Below, in pieces: positions 1-10,779 of a DNA stretch of 64,000 nucleotides. The first letter of the stretch is position 1. Each line of letters opens with the position of its first letter. The position numbers and the translations under genes were made by a program. Origin of the DNA: Diplonema papillatum (lineage: Eukaryota; Euglenozoa; Diplonemea; Diplonemida; Diplonemidae); NCBI GenBank assembly GCA_030068145.1, contig JAPJBO010000601.1, positions 62,001 through 126,000 of the forward strand. Reading direction: 5' to 3'. The notes under the pieces were generated by a model. It saw nothing but the letters and a program-made list of their open reading frames with translations. It was not told the origin of the DNA and searched no databases.

Positions 1-289
1 ATTTGACCTAGGTTAAACCGTTGCCAACGTTCCTTTTTAGCTGTAACAAGTATGCTCACTCACTAAGGTGGTTCCTGGTTATCGCAAAAAAGGAACAGGC
101 ACCGGAGCACGAGCGGCCCCTATTTGTTCCCCCCTCCCTCCCTCAAAAGGAAAGGAACCCCTTTGTATCCAAGAAAAGACTGTTTCAAAACGTTGACTGC
201 TACCATGGTAGCTGTATGCCACGCGGAGGAAGAATCAACTGCTTGACGAGGGCTCGACAAAGCGGTCTGTTGATCGTCAGCACTAAACA

Positions 290-2610
290 TCAATCCAGTC
301 TCGTGAACTGGTCAGCTGCATTTAACTCTGAAGGGACGTATAGGACGTCCAGGCAGCTACTGGAGACGGAGAGTACCCAGTTTATCACCGTGATCCAGCG
401 CATGGCCTCAAGTCGAAGGGTGTGTCCACGGCGCACGCACCCTATCACGGCGTTGTTGTCGCAGAGGAGCTTGATGCGGGTGTTGGTGCTGCAACGCACG
501 GCATAGCAGACAGCCCGAACTACCGCGTATAACTCCTTCAAGAGAATGTCACCGTCCCTCAGCTCCTCGGGAAAGGGCCCGTAGGCGAACTGACCCTCAG
601 TGACGAATGCCCACGCTGACATGCTGGCATCGCTTACCATGTCACGGGAGTTGGAGTATGACGGTAAGGACCGACACCGCCAAGCATTATCCTGCAGCTC
701 GTTAAATTGGCTCACGAGCCCCTCCCACACCGACGGCGGACAAGTGAACGCTTCGTTCCCCGGCCTGCCGCGACAGGCGGACAACAACTTTCTCCAGGAG
801 AGGTTGGGGGTGCCCTCACACCGAGTCAGGCATGCGGCTCTGACCCGGGTGGCCCAGGTGGAAGGCGAGCGGTCGGCGATGAACGTGGGTCGGCTTCTGA
901 ACCCCCGCACCACCCGTCGTTACACTCCCCATCATCTCTGGCTGCCAGTTCAGGGAACGATTTCGGGCACGGTTGCCCTGCAGGCCGGGTGAATGAATGA
1001 ATTGTCGTATGAAGAACTTCCCGAGGCCAGGTCCGACATCCACCGCAAAAGAGTGAGATCCTCATGAAGCGGGAAAGCCATCACGTGTCGACGCCACAAC
1101 AGCGAGCCGGTGAGCTTCCACCATATACGCACGGGCGCCTCCCGCAACGTCACAAACGTCACAATCTGCGCCATGCGGGGCGCGACCTTCGTTACCCATG
1201 CGGGGTCAATACGCCACCTCTTAGCAATCAGGTCAAAATCCAACCCAAGCAGAGTCGCTCTCTGTACCGGCCCAGAGGATCGGCCGATCGTAAAACCGTA
1301 CTTTGATACCAACGCCATGAATCGAGTCGACGCCTCAACAACACTCGCCTCTGTATTCCCAGCAAAGAACACAAGACATCAACGTCCAGACCCTGCACTG
1401 AGTTCCTTCCCAGCACCAGTGATACCGCCTGAGCCGCATGCGGTGCGCCCCGATATCCCATGGGGAGACGTGTCATCCAGAGTAGCCACGTGTCAATTCT
1501 GAAACAGAAATACTTCCTCACCTCTGGTGGTAGAGAGAACTGGAAAAAGAACGACCGGAAGTCGAATTCTGTAGCCCACTTCCGGGACAAAACGGTCGTA
1601 ACCACTGTAGCGTAACTCGGCAGTTCGCAGGATGGCAGAGGCACGTGCGCCGTAGCTCGATTGAGCGACTGACAGCTCAGGATGAAACGCAGCTGGCCTG
1701 GATCCCGCTTGTCGACCATGAAAGCCCCATGGAACCAGCGAGATGAAGCCGCCTTGGGAATGGCTCAACAATCTCCAACTCCATCAAGCGTTCAAAGTGA
1801 GGCTTCATCCGCACATTTCTCGGTCCGGGACCGACTACACCCACACCGGGTTGGAGACTGCTCTGTATGAACCCAGGATCTAGCAACCACTTCATGTTGA
1901 CCCAAAGAGCGGGGAAGTCGCGCAGCAGAGCCTCATGATCGAACGTCGGTGCCGTAGCAGCAATCTCGCCCTCGGACGCCTTCGTTACCCGCTTGCCACT
2001 GCTGGCATCAAGCCACCCGGAGGCGTAATCGTAGCCCTGAAGGACCTTATCCAGATGGCGAGGCCACAGGCCAGGTCTAGCCGGGACATCGGTTAAGTGG
2101 CCCAAGTTCACCCGGCCTGCAGGGCAACCGTGCCCGAAATCGTTCCCTGAACTGGCAGCCAGAGATGATGGGGAGTGTAACGACGGGTGGTGCGGGGGTT
2201 CAGAAGCCGACCCACGTTCATCGCCGACCGCTCGCCTTCCACCTGGGCCACCCGGGTCAGAGCCGCATGCCTGACTCGGTGTGAGGGCACCCCCAACCTC
2301 TCCTGGAGAAAGTTGTTGTCCGCCTGTCGCGGCAGGCCGGGGAACACCCATTCCTTCGTGCCCAAACCCTGGGTTTGGAGCGCAATCCACTGCCAGAAAC
2401 ACGTCAGGAAGGGACCGCTCCGGGGAATTAGCAGACCCTGTCCTCTCGAGGTAGGATCTGCCTTCCCTCATCTTCCCTCCAACGAACAGGATCATGACCT
2501 GGTTCGCTCCCACAGACCACATGTGGTCTAACTTCAGTCGCTGCAGCGGCACGCTGTGGACCACTGGAGCCGCAGCGTTTGCACAAACGCCGGACTGGGC
2601 AAACGGTTCG
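290..2610 (-). mobile_element. Broken retroelement: reverse transcriptase and RNase H
   Basis: Fossil retrotransposon read on the minus strand. In element order, a polymerase N-terminal stretch lies around 1.7-2.1 kb. A reverse transcriptase region follows around 0.95-1.7 kb, recognised by a fingers/palm motif (residues ATEFDFRSFFFQF) and a thumb-like segment. An RNase H-like domain lies around 0.29-0.75 kb, with SDAS, LLKELYAV, LLCDNNAVI and a terminal NAAD motif. RT directly followed by RNase H, and its general look, resemble DIRS/VIPER-type or other LTR-related elements. I see no recombinase or integrase, so the family is uncertain. It is clearly broken, with several breaks. Age cannot be judged without relatives. 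Confidence 0.65.
755..2345. repeat. Long inverted repeat inside the retroelement fossil
   Basis: Bases 755-993 and 2107-2345 appear as near-perfect reverse complements of 239 bp each, separated by about 1.1 kb of RT-derived sequence. This could be a fold-back rearrangement, or repeat arms of the element itself. The near identity suggests the inversion is recent or kept by conversion. Confidence 0.85.
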
Positions 2611-2752
2611 GGTTGCACACACGCCGGACTGGACTAAAAGGTTCGGGTTTGCACCAACGCCGGACTGGACAAAAAGGTTCGGGTTTGCACAAACGCCGGA
2701 CAGCGCAAAAAGGTTCGGGTTTGCGCAAACGCCGGACTGAGCAAAAGGTTAC
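2575..2752. repeat. 34-bp tandem repeat, about five units
   Basis: The unit contains ACGCCGGACTG followed by GGTTCGGGTTTGC. The copies are close but not identical. The array sits at the distal edge of the retroelement fossil. Confidence 0.85.
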
Positions 2753-3470
2753 CTCTAGACTCGCTAAGGGTGGTCCTAACACCCATGTACTCCGACCAAC
2801 CGGAGTTCCGAATCGGTCCTATCTACGCCTGACTTCGGTCGAACGTAGATCACACAACCAGTCGACCCGCAAAACAAACCCCGCTTTGCCGCCCAGGCCT
2901 GTTTCTAACTCGCGTTCAACAGGAACGATGCATAATAAAATGAGTACCCGTCTCTCCGGGTCTGCAGAATGCTTCCAGCTTCCCGCCAGCCAAGGAAAAA
3001 GATGGCATCCACACCCTCGCGTGTGCCACCACCCCGGTGGCGTATGCAGCGTGACTCACACCCGCGGAACCAGGACCCCTACAACCCCCGCAAACCCGTG
3101 AACGAAAGTGGCAGCACCAGAGCCTTGCGGAACACCCTCAAACTCGCCCATCTTGAGAACGGGGCTGCTTCCCCGGAAGGACTGCGTCGTTGTTTTAGCG
3201 AACGTCTCTCTGTTTGTCTTGCATCGGCACCACCCGTGCAAATCTTTCCAGCCGCCGGACCGGGGCAGCAGTCCGACTCTCGTAGGAAGCCCGCCTGATC
3301 CCCAAAAACGTGCGTTCCGCACAAATCACGCCCCAGAGGTAGTCGGCGGTGAACGAGCGAAAAAACGCTGTGTCGCGAACACGCACACTACGGCCGAACC
3401 CGGATTTCATTACCGACATCCCACACACGTGTCCTCGGAGCCAATCCTTTTCCCGAGGTTACGGATCCAG
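2753..3470. other. No gene recognised
   Basis: Open frames here are short and overlap on both strands, with no known domain. No repeat shared with the rest of the window was noticed. Confidence 0.5.
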
Positions 3471-3597
3471 TTTGCCGACTTCCCTTACCTACATTGTTCT
3501 GTCGGCCTCAGGCTTTTAGCCTAGGAGACCTATTGCGGTTAACGGTACGGCCCGATGCAAGAGAACGAGATCTCCCCTGTTTTTTCCATGCACATCC
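3471..3597 (+). repeat. Left arm of an inverted repeat around the rhodanese gene
   Basis: About 127 bp matching the reverse complement of 6108-6234 at roughly 95% identity with no net gap (paired coordinates sum to 9705). The two arms enclose the truncated exon copies, all of exon 1 and part of the intron of the rhodanese gene. Confidence 0.85.
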
Positions 3598-4053
3598 GCC
3601 CACAGAACGTGCCAATCGCGACGGACACGCGACGCTTGAGATCTCCTGAGTCTGAGGACCTGACCCGTGCAATTATATCAGTCAGTCTTCTGCAAATGTT
3701 CAAAAAGGAACAGCAGCGCATACGATCATTGAAGCTGGCATTAAATCGACCAATGTTTGATGCTATGAGCTCAGATGGCGCGGGTCTTTCTGTTCCCGGA
3801 GTTCTAGAAAGAAATGATGACCCCCCCCCTGGCACCAATTTGGCCCTCAGTCGACTTTTTTCATCGATGCCGGCAATGGGTGGGGGATGCACCCGTTGCT
3901 CCCGAGAAGACACGGAATGGAAAGATCGGTGTCGAAATCGTCAAAACCCCAAGATTTCTGACCCTTATGACGTGGGCCATGGCTACATCGACCAGCTGTG
4001 TTGGCAGAACCACGCACGTTGAAATGGAAGCAATATGAGTAAGCTGGACGGGG

Positions 4054-4155
4054 TGAGCTCTCCCCGAAGGAAAACAGACACAATCCGGAACAGGCAGCTT
4101 CCACGACGTACCAAGAAGTGTTCACTGAGGACGTGCAGCAGCTTACGGAGTTTGA
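4054..4155 (+). pseudogene. Exon echo 1 of the rhodanese gene
   Basis: A degraded copy of about 5037-5157 of the downstream rhodanese exon, keeping stretches such as GAGCTCTCCCCGAAGGAAAAC and the segment for YQEVF-ED-QRLTEF. It starts and ends inside the exon and has no start codon, so it cannot be a functional gene. The bases after it recur after echo 2 (about 4575-4670), so exon fragment and flank were duplicated together. Confidence 0.85.
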
Positions 4156-4399
4156 GTGTGCATCAGAAGCCACCTTTGACATGGCGCAAACAACATGAGT
4201 AAGCCGCATTGCCTGACACTGTCTATCACGGTATCACCTGGTGGCTAATGCAGTATTGCAGGCCATCGCTACAGATATTCTAACTCCGCTGCACCACCGG
4301 ATACTAGGTGTCTATGAGGTTCTAGAATGCCACATTTTACAGAATCTGACCAAGTAACAGGAGTCCTTAGGCCGGGGGGAGGTGGGACGTAGTGTCACG

Positions 4400-4546
4400 A
4401 TGCAGCACCGTGGCGTTCTGCGCGCCATCGTCGCCACCCTCGACCCCAAGCGGAAGGTGCTGAAGGGGTTCCCCACCGAAGAAGTGCTCAACCAGTACAA
4501 CCCGGCGATCCCGCCCATCGGGCGGCGGCTGTATGGCGTGGGCCAT
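4400..4546 (+). pseudogene. Exon echo 2 of the rhodanese gene (5' end)
   Basis: This copies 4796-4945, the first 50 or so codons of the rhodanese gene, including the ATG and the preceding GGAGTCCT-AGGCC leader. It breaks off after the IGRR motif and runs into unrelated sequence. The close match to the parent suggests a recent duplication. Confidence 0.9.
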
Positions 4547-4795
4547 CGAACAGCAATTTCGGCAGAAGCCACACTTTGAAATGGCGCAAACAATATGAGT
4601 AAGCCGCATCGCCTGACACTGTCTATCGCACTATCACCTTGTGGCTAATGCACTATGCGCTGCAGATATTCTTACTTCAAAACTATCGCCCCATGGAATG
4701 ACACATTCCGCAGAATCGAATAATATTAATCAAACAACAGGAGTCCTAAGGCCAGGGGGGAGGTGGGACGTAGTGGGGCAGGGGGGGGTGTCACG

Positions 4796-6755
4796 ATGCA
4801 GCACCGTGGCGTTCTGCGCGCCACCGTCGCCACCCTCGACCCCAAGCGGAAGGTGCTGAAGGGGTTCCCCACCGAAGAAGTGCTCAACCAGTACAACCCG
4901 GCGATCCCGCCCATCGGGCGGCGGCCGTACGGCGACGTGGGCCACGACAAGATCGAGCAGTACCGGCTGCGGTTCCGGCAGAAGCTCTCGAACGACGAGC
5001 TCAACCCGATCCACACTTCGAACTGGCGCAAGTACGAGCTCTCCCCGAAGGAAAACCGACACAACCCGGACAGCTTCCACTACGAGCAGTACAAGCACGG
5101 CGGCCAGGCGTACCAGGAAGTGTTCATTGAAGACGTGCAGCGGCTTACGGAGTTTCCGGAGAAGGGAGTGTGCGTCGTCGACGTGCGCGCCGATTTCGAG
5201 CTCGTGGCGCGGCACCTGCCTTTTTCGATCCGGATCCCGTTCGACGAAGTGGGCTACGCTCTGCAGCTGTCCGGCGAGCAGTTTTTCGAGATGTACGGCT
5301 TCCACCCGCCGGAGAGGGGGGCCGAGATCGTGTGCGTCAGCCACGAAGGCGTCGCGAGCGAAAAAGCGCTCAAGGAGTTCGAAAAGTGGGGATACCCCGC
5401 GGATACGCTGTTCAACTTCCGCGGCGGCACCAACGCGCTGCACCGCGAGAACCACTCCGACTGGGGCGGAAACGCTGCCGAGGAGGAGATCACCCCGGAT
5501 TCGGTGAAAGGCGATTTCCCGGTAACCAGGCCCGATTACCTCGCGCAGGTGGGCCCACACAACCCGAAGTACTACCCCTACCCGGCTGAGTCGCTCGACG
5601 AGCAAACCCGGAGGGACGAGACAGGCACGTGGACGGTCACCACCCACGCGGACGCGAGCAACCCGACCGGCAAGCACATGCGGAAGCGGCGGGAGTACGC
5701 GCAGTTGGTCGACGGCCAGTGGCTGAGGGCCCGTTTCGTGGTGTGCATCACCTTTCCTTTTCCTTTTAGCGTTTCCGTGTCAACAGCAATTGGACATGGG
5801 TCAGTCGGTCCTAAGGCAAAGGTGTAGTTGCTCGCCTCAAAGCTGCCACTGACGAGCTTGCTCGGACGTGCAGGATTGCCGAAAGGGAATGCGTGAACAT
5901 TCCGCAACCCGGATGCAGAGATCTGAAGTGGTGACACATTGACGATCCTGTAGACCATTTCCACAGGCCCCGGATGATGCAGTCGTCTCTTTTTGAAGGA
6001 AGGGTTGACCCTTGAAACGCTTCACGCGGGGACAGGGTTAACTATCCTGGAAAGCTGCACTTTCTTCGTGTAGTAGGGTGTCTTGTGGATGCGCATGGAA
6101 ATCTTGTGGATGTGCATGGAAACAACAGGGGAGATCTCATTCTCTTGCATCGGGCCGTACCGTTGACCGCAATAGGTCTCCTAGGCTAAAAGCCTCTGGC
6201 CGACAGAACAATGTAGGTAAGGGAAGTCGGCAAACGATTGGACACAGGCCTTACGTTCAGCATGCATCCTGGCGAGCTAGCCAAAAGTGAGAAAAAGAGG
6301 GAAAGAGTACGTACAGGAGTGATTAGAGAAGAGAACGAGTGCAAACGAAGTTGGCAGTAGCACAGAAGGAGTGCAAACAAAGTTGGCGGTAGCACAGAAC
6401 GAGTGCAAACAAAGTTGGTGGTAGCACAGAACGAGTGCAAACAAAGTTGGCGGTAGCACAGAACGAGTGAAAAAAAAGTTGACCGTAGCACAGAACGAGT
6501 GCAAACAAAGTTGGCGGTAGCACAAACTACCGGGCCAGCGGAGACCGCCGCCAACATATTTCTTCCTTTCCTTATCCCTCAAAACCAGCACCGATAACAA
6601 CGACCCCCCCCACCCCGCAGTCGGACATCAAATGGTACGACTTTTCGCACCGCGAGTCGCTTTTCCGCTGGCGGGAGCCCGACTTGTCGTTCGACCGCGC
6701 CTTCCGACCCACTGGCTTCCGGTTCAATCAGTTCTGGCGGAACGTACCCGCATAG
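4796..6755 (+). CDS. Rhodanese-domain protein, two exons
   Basis: Exon 1 runs 4796 to about 5737 and exon 2 from 6621 to 6755, giving about 358 residues. The intron starts at one of two nearby GT sites (5738 or 5741) and ends in a pyrimidine-rich CCCCGCAG. Both choices keep phase and lead into a final SDIKWYDFSHRES...FWRNVPA stretch, rich in aromatics and arginine. I chose the ATG at 4796, not 4763, because echo 2 preserves it. Residues about 115-215 form a rhodanese fold: VCVVDVR, then a candidate active-site loop with Cys180 (VCVSHEGVAS) and FNFRGGTNAL. Rhodaneses transfer sulfur via a loop cysteine; this loop is atypical, so sulfurtransferase activity is not assured. There is no signal peptide. 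The flanking N- and C-terminal regions are unrecognised. The intron holds a 32-bp array and one arm of the inverted repeat. Confidence 0.8.
6108..6234 (-). repeat. Right arm of the inverted repeat around the rhodanese gene
   Basis: Reverse complement of 3471-3597. It lies inside the intron of the rhodanese gene, so a hairpin between the arms would enclose the whole first exon. Confidence 0.85.
6317..6525. repeat. 32-bp tandem repeat in the rhodanese intron
   Basis: About six units containing GTAGCACAGAACGAGTGCAA and AAAGTTGGCG, with a few substitutions. It occupies the 3' part of the intron, ending about 95 bp before the acceptor. Confidence 0.9.
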
Positions 6756-8620
6756 GCGTCGCGTCTCCCGGGAATCACAGCGGACGCCCGCTTTGGGCGG
6801 CGCTGGGTTTGCTGGCCAACCCGTACGCGAGAAAGTGCATGCGGATCCATGTGGTTCGTGTGTCCAATTCATCCAAATGCGTGCGACGAGACGTGCGGCG
6901 TCTCCCGGGAATCATGGAAACGCCCGCTTTGGGCGGCGCTGGGTTTGCTCAGCAGCTGGCCAACCCGTACGCGAGAAAGTGCATGCGAATCCATGTGGTT
7001 CGTGTGTCCAATTCATCCAAATGCGTGCGACGAGACGTGCGGCGTCTCCCGGGAATCATGGAAACGCCCGCTTTGGGCGGCGCTGGGTTTGCTCAGCAGC
7101 TGGCCAACCCGTACGCGAGAAAGTGCATGCGAATCCATGCGGTTCGTGTGTCCAATTCATCCCAATGCGTGCGACGAGACGTGCTTGCTTCGACGGCGTC
7201 TCCCGGGAATCACGGCGGAAGCCCGCTTTGGGCGGCGCTGGGTTTGCTCCGCAGCCGGCCAACCCGTACGCGAGAAAGTGCATGCGAATCCATGCGGTTC
7301 GTGCGTCCAATTCATCCCAATGCGTGCGACGAGACGTGCTTGCTTAGACGGCGTCTCCCGGGAATCACGGCTTTGGGCGGCGCTGGGTTTGCTCAGCAGC
7401 CAACGTCGGCGGCCAACCCCTACGCTAGAAAGTGCATGCGAATCCATGTGGCTCGTGTGTCCAATTCATCCCAATGCGTGCGACGAGACGTGCTTGCTTC
7501 GACGGCGTCTCCCGGGAATCACGGCGGAAGCCCGCTTTGGGCGGCGCTGGGTTTGCTCCGCAGCCGGCCAACCCGTACGCGAGAAAGTGCATGCGAATCC
7601 ATGCGGTTCGTGTGTCCAATTCATCCCAATGCGTGCGACGAGACGTGCTTGCTTAGACGGCGTCTCCCGGGAATCACGGCTTTGGGCGGCGCTGGGTTTG
7701 CTCAGCAGCCAACGTCGGCGGCCAACCCCTACGCTAGAAAGTGCATGCGAATCCATGTGGCTCGTGTGTCCAATTCATCCCAATGCGTGCGACGAGACGT
7801 GCTTGCTCAGACGGCGTCTCCCGGGAATCATGGCAACGCCCGCTTTGGGCGGCGCTGGGTTTGCTCAGCAGCCAACGTCGGCGGCCAACCCCTACGCTAG
7901 AAAGTGCATGCGAATCCATGTGGCTCGTGTGTCCAATTCATCCCAATGCGTGCGACGAGACGTGCTTGCTCAGACGGCGTCTCCCGGGAATCATGGCAAC
8001 GCCCGCTTTGGGCGGCGCTGGGTTTGCTCAGCAGCTGGCCAACCCGTACGCGAGAAAGTGCATGCGAATCCATGCGGTTCGTGTGTCCAATTCATCCCAA
8101 TGCGTGCGACGAGACGTGCTTGCTTCGACGGCGTCTCCCGGGAATCACGGCGGAAGCCCGCTTTGGGCGGCGCTGGGTTTGCTCCGCAGCCGGCCAACCC
8201 GTACGCGAGAAAGTGCATGCGAATCCATGCGGTTCGTGCGTCCAATTCATCCCAATGCGTGCGACGAGACGTGCTTGCTTAGACGGCGTCTCCCGGGAAT
8301 CACGGCTTTGGGCGGCGCTGGGTTTGCTCAGCAGCCAACGTCGGCGGCCAACCCCTACGCTAGAAAGTGCATGCGAATCCATGTGGCTCGTGTGTCCAAT
8401 TCATCCCAATGCGTGCGACGAGACGTGCTTGCTCAGACGGCGTCTCCCGGGAATTATGGCACACGCCCCTTTGGAGACGCTGGGTTTGCTCAGCAGCCAA
8501 CCCGTACGCGAGAAAGTGCATCCATGTGGTTCGTGTGTTCAATTCATCCCAATGCGTGCGTGCGACAAGACGTGCTTGCTTAGACGGCGTCTCCAAGCTT
8601 CACGCTGGGGTTTGCTCGGC
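6756..8620. repeat. ~155-bp satellite, about 13 units
   Basis: Begins right after the rhodanese stop codon. Each unit contains CGTCTCCCGGGAATCA, TTTGGGCGGCGCTGGGTTTG, GCGAGAAAGTGCATGCGAAT and CCAATTCATCC-AATGCGTGC. Unit length varies from about 135 to 163 bp and the last unit is degenerate. Several frames stay open across the array on both strands, but this reflects the absence of stops in the unit and is not evidence for a protein. Single diverged relatives lie near 26.37 kb and 27.01 kb. Confidence 0.92.
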
Positions 8621-9200
8621 AGCGACTTCGGCGGCTCAGGTACGACGACGCGCGCGGCCCGTGGGAAAGCGCATGCGAATCCATGTGGGTTCATGTGCTC
8701 AACAGATCCCAGCGAGTACGCTCCGCAATTTCGGCGGCCTACCTGTACACGTGTACGGCCCTGGAAAATGCGCGTGCGAATCCATGTGGACAGCGCGTAG
8801 CAGTACCAGCCCGTGAACAGTGCTTGCCTGCCATAAGCTTCTGCCGCGTCTGACAACTTGTCGCTTCGAAATACGCTAAAAAACTGCCGAAGGGCAGTTT
8901 TGACCTACGGCCGAAGCACCCGGCCATAAAGCGGACACTGTGTGTGGCTGTCGCGAAAAAAAGCGCCCCGCGCTCATGTAAAGGCAGAGGGGCTGGGGGA
9001 GTGGAGGGATGTCTTCGTTGGTTGTTCGGTTGCGTCCTGCCGCGGCGGCCTCCACCTTTGCGCTTCTTCGCGTGTCTCACGTTCTCCGTCTTTCGTTTTG
9101 CTCTCTTCTAACGGTCTAACGGAAACAGACGCACCCGCCAGCAAGCAAAGCAAGTCCCTATCTATCCGGTCGTGAGGTAGGAAATGGAAATGTGCCGGCA
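8621..9200. other. Degenerate satellite edge, no gene recognised
   Basis: To about 8800 the bases are worn relatives of the preceding satellite (AAGCGCATGCGAATCCATGTG, then a second GTGCGAATCCATGTGG). From 8800 to 9200 I see no gene or shared repeat. Confidence 0.6.
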
Positions 9201-9239
9201 TTGCCTGCTGCTGTCTCACGCAGTCTGTCAGCAGTCCAT

Positions 9240-9540
9240 CACAGGCTATCATAGCCGCCGCGGTTATGTCCACAGCATCAAAGTATGCGGCTAGTTGAGC
9301 CAGTCCACCCCTACCCTATCTCCGGAAGTGCATCGAATGTCCTGCTGCTGTCCCAACAGAGTCTATTAGCAGTCTGTCAGCAGTCCATCACAGCGCGTAT
9401 CACAGAATTCGATAGCCGTGCGGGCTGCCACAGCATCGAAGCCGGCAAATGGGCCAGTCGATCTGGAAGTGCATCGAATTGCCTGCTGCTGTCTAACACA
9501 GTCTATCAGCAAGTCTGTCAGCAGTCCATCACAGTGTCCA
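9240..9540. repeat. Dispersed repeat with CACAGCATCGAAG and TGGAAGTGCATCGAAT
   Basis: Two tandem copies (about 9265-9405 and 9427-9540), a third at 10260-10450 and a relative at 41650-41780. The short CCACAGCATC-AAGCCTG-GGC segment also occurs inside the endonuclease I reading frame at about 11036-11060, where it codes for HSIKACG. The repeat therefore seems to contain old endonuclease-gene sequence. Confidence 0.75.
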
Positions 9541-9544
9541 TCAC

Positions 9545-9665
9545 AGTGTCCATCATAGGCTATCAATAGGCTATCGATAGGCTATCGATAGGCTATCGAT
9601 AGACAATCGATAGGCTATCCAATAGGCTATCAATAGGCTATCAACAGGCTATCATAGGCTACTCT
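9545..9665. repeat. 11-bp palindromic array (CTATCGATAGG type), copy 1
   Basis: About ten units of CTATCRATAGG; the CTATCGATAG form is a perfect palindrome. It is followed at about 9672-9705 by a leader that recurs in front of the intact endonuclease gene. Confidence 0.9.
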
Positions 9666-10023
9666 AGGTACCACCGTCTAGCAGGGGGTGGACCAATATA
9701 AGGAATTGGCAGCTAGCTTCTGGCCTCATCGCACTCGGTCTCGGCTTGGGTCATCGAGTTCTCATCAGAAAGGGAAGGAAGGAGAGAAGTCTGACAGAAG
9801 CCTGATAACTTGCTTACTAGCGAATGTGATAGAGTGTGCCTGTTGACCATGTCAATGTGCCAACCAACCAGGCGAGATCACATTGGGGCAAGGAAGGGCG
9901 GGAAGAAAAAATCAGTCTCAGAAGACCCACCTCAACCCACCCGAATTCTCCTGTTGTAGGCTCGGGTGGTGTGCTCATCCTGCTATGCGCTTTGCTCCAC
10001 TTCCTACCGTATACTAACGTAGT

Positions 10024-10300
10024 ATGTTGCCCCCCCCGCGCCTTCCTCGTGCTATGCGTCCCGCTCCTCGCCAGCTGCTCCGCCGACGTGCGCTCCGCCT
10101 TCGTCGACGCGGCGGGCGGCGTCTTCAGCGCGGCGGGCGGGTACGGCACCCGGGCGACGGCCCACTACAAGCGGGCCTTCTGGGACTACAGGGGGAGCAC
10201 CGCCGCCGACGTGCCGGCGGCGTACGTCGTCGCCTGGCTGGGCTGCCGTGCGGGGCTGCGGCTGTGTCCACAGCATCGAAGCCTGTGGCTAATTGAGTCA
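10024..10300 (+). pseudogene. Truncated endonuclease I copy (5' fragment)
   Basis: A copy of the first ~70 codons of the gene at 10780, with signal peptide and the AYVVA segment. An extra C in the leading C run shifts the frame after the ATG. The sequence then jumps to the CACAGCATCGAAG repeat, so the HxxEH active-site region is missing. It lies about 320 bp further from its 11-bp array than the intact copy does; a TACTAAC-CGTAG-like motif just precedes its ATG, so the extra bases could be a leader intron or an insertion. Confidence 0.85.
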
Positions 10301-10459
10301 GTGCACCCTTTATTATTCCAATCTCTGGAAGTGCATCGAATTGTCTGCTACTGCACCGTGGCGCCGGCGATGCAGATTATCGCCACAGATTCTTTGCACT
10401 CTAACCCAAACTAACACAGTCTATTAGCAGTCTGTCAGCAGTCCAGCAGAGTGTCTATC

Positions 10460-10735
10460 ACAGGCTACAATAAGCCTAGCTATCAATGGGCTATCAATGG
10501 GCTATCAATAGGCTATCAATAGGCTATCAATAGGCTATCAATAGGCTATCAATAGGCTATCAATAGGCTATCAATAGGCTATCAATAGGCTATCAATAGG
10601 CTATCAATAGACTATCAATAGGCTATCAATAGGCTATCAATAGGCTATCAATAGGCTATCAATAGGCTATCAATAGGCTATCAATAGGCTATCAATAGGC
10701 TATCGATAGGCTATCAACAGGCTATCAAAGGCTAC
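10460..10735. repeat. 11-bp array (CTATCAATAGG), copy 2
   Basis: About 24 nearly uniform units directly upstream of the intact endonuclease I gene. CTATC and its complement GATAG alternate, so single strands can fold at many registers. Confidence 0.92.
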
Positions 10736-10739
10736 TCTA

Positions 10740-10779
10740 GGTATCGCCGTCTAGCAGGGGGTGGACCAATATAAGTAGA
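10740..10779 (+). promoter_or_regulatory. Conserved leader before endonuclease I
   Basis: The segment GTCTAGCAGGGGGTGGACCA followed by ATATAAG is identical between the two array/endonuclease blocks (9675-9707 and 10747-10775). In the intact gene it ends a few bases before the ATG. CCAAT and ATATAA are present but overlap, and the ATG is too close for a usual TATA box, so this may be a transcribed leader. The role is an inference from conservation and position. Confidence 0.4.

Noticed and set aside
4730-5677. 315-codon minus-strand frame
   Set aside because: Antisense shadow of the GC-rich rhodanese exon.
10024-10296. 90-codon arginine-rich frame
   Set aside because: It is the wrong frame of a broken endonuclease copy after an extra C.
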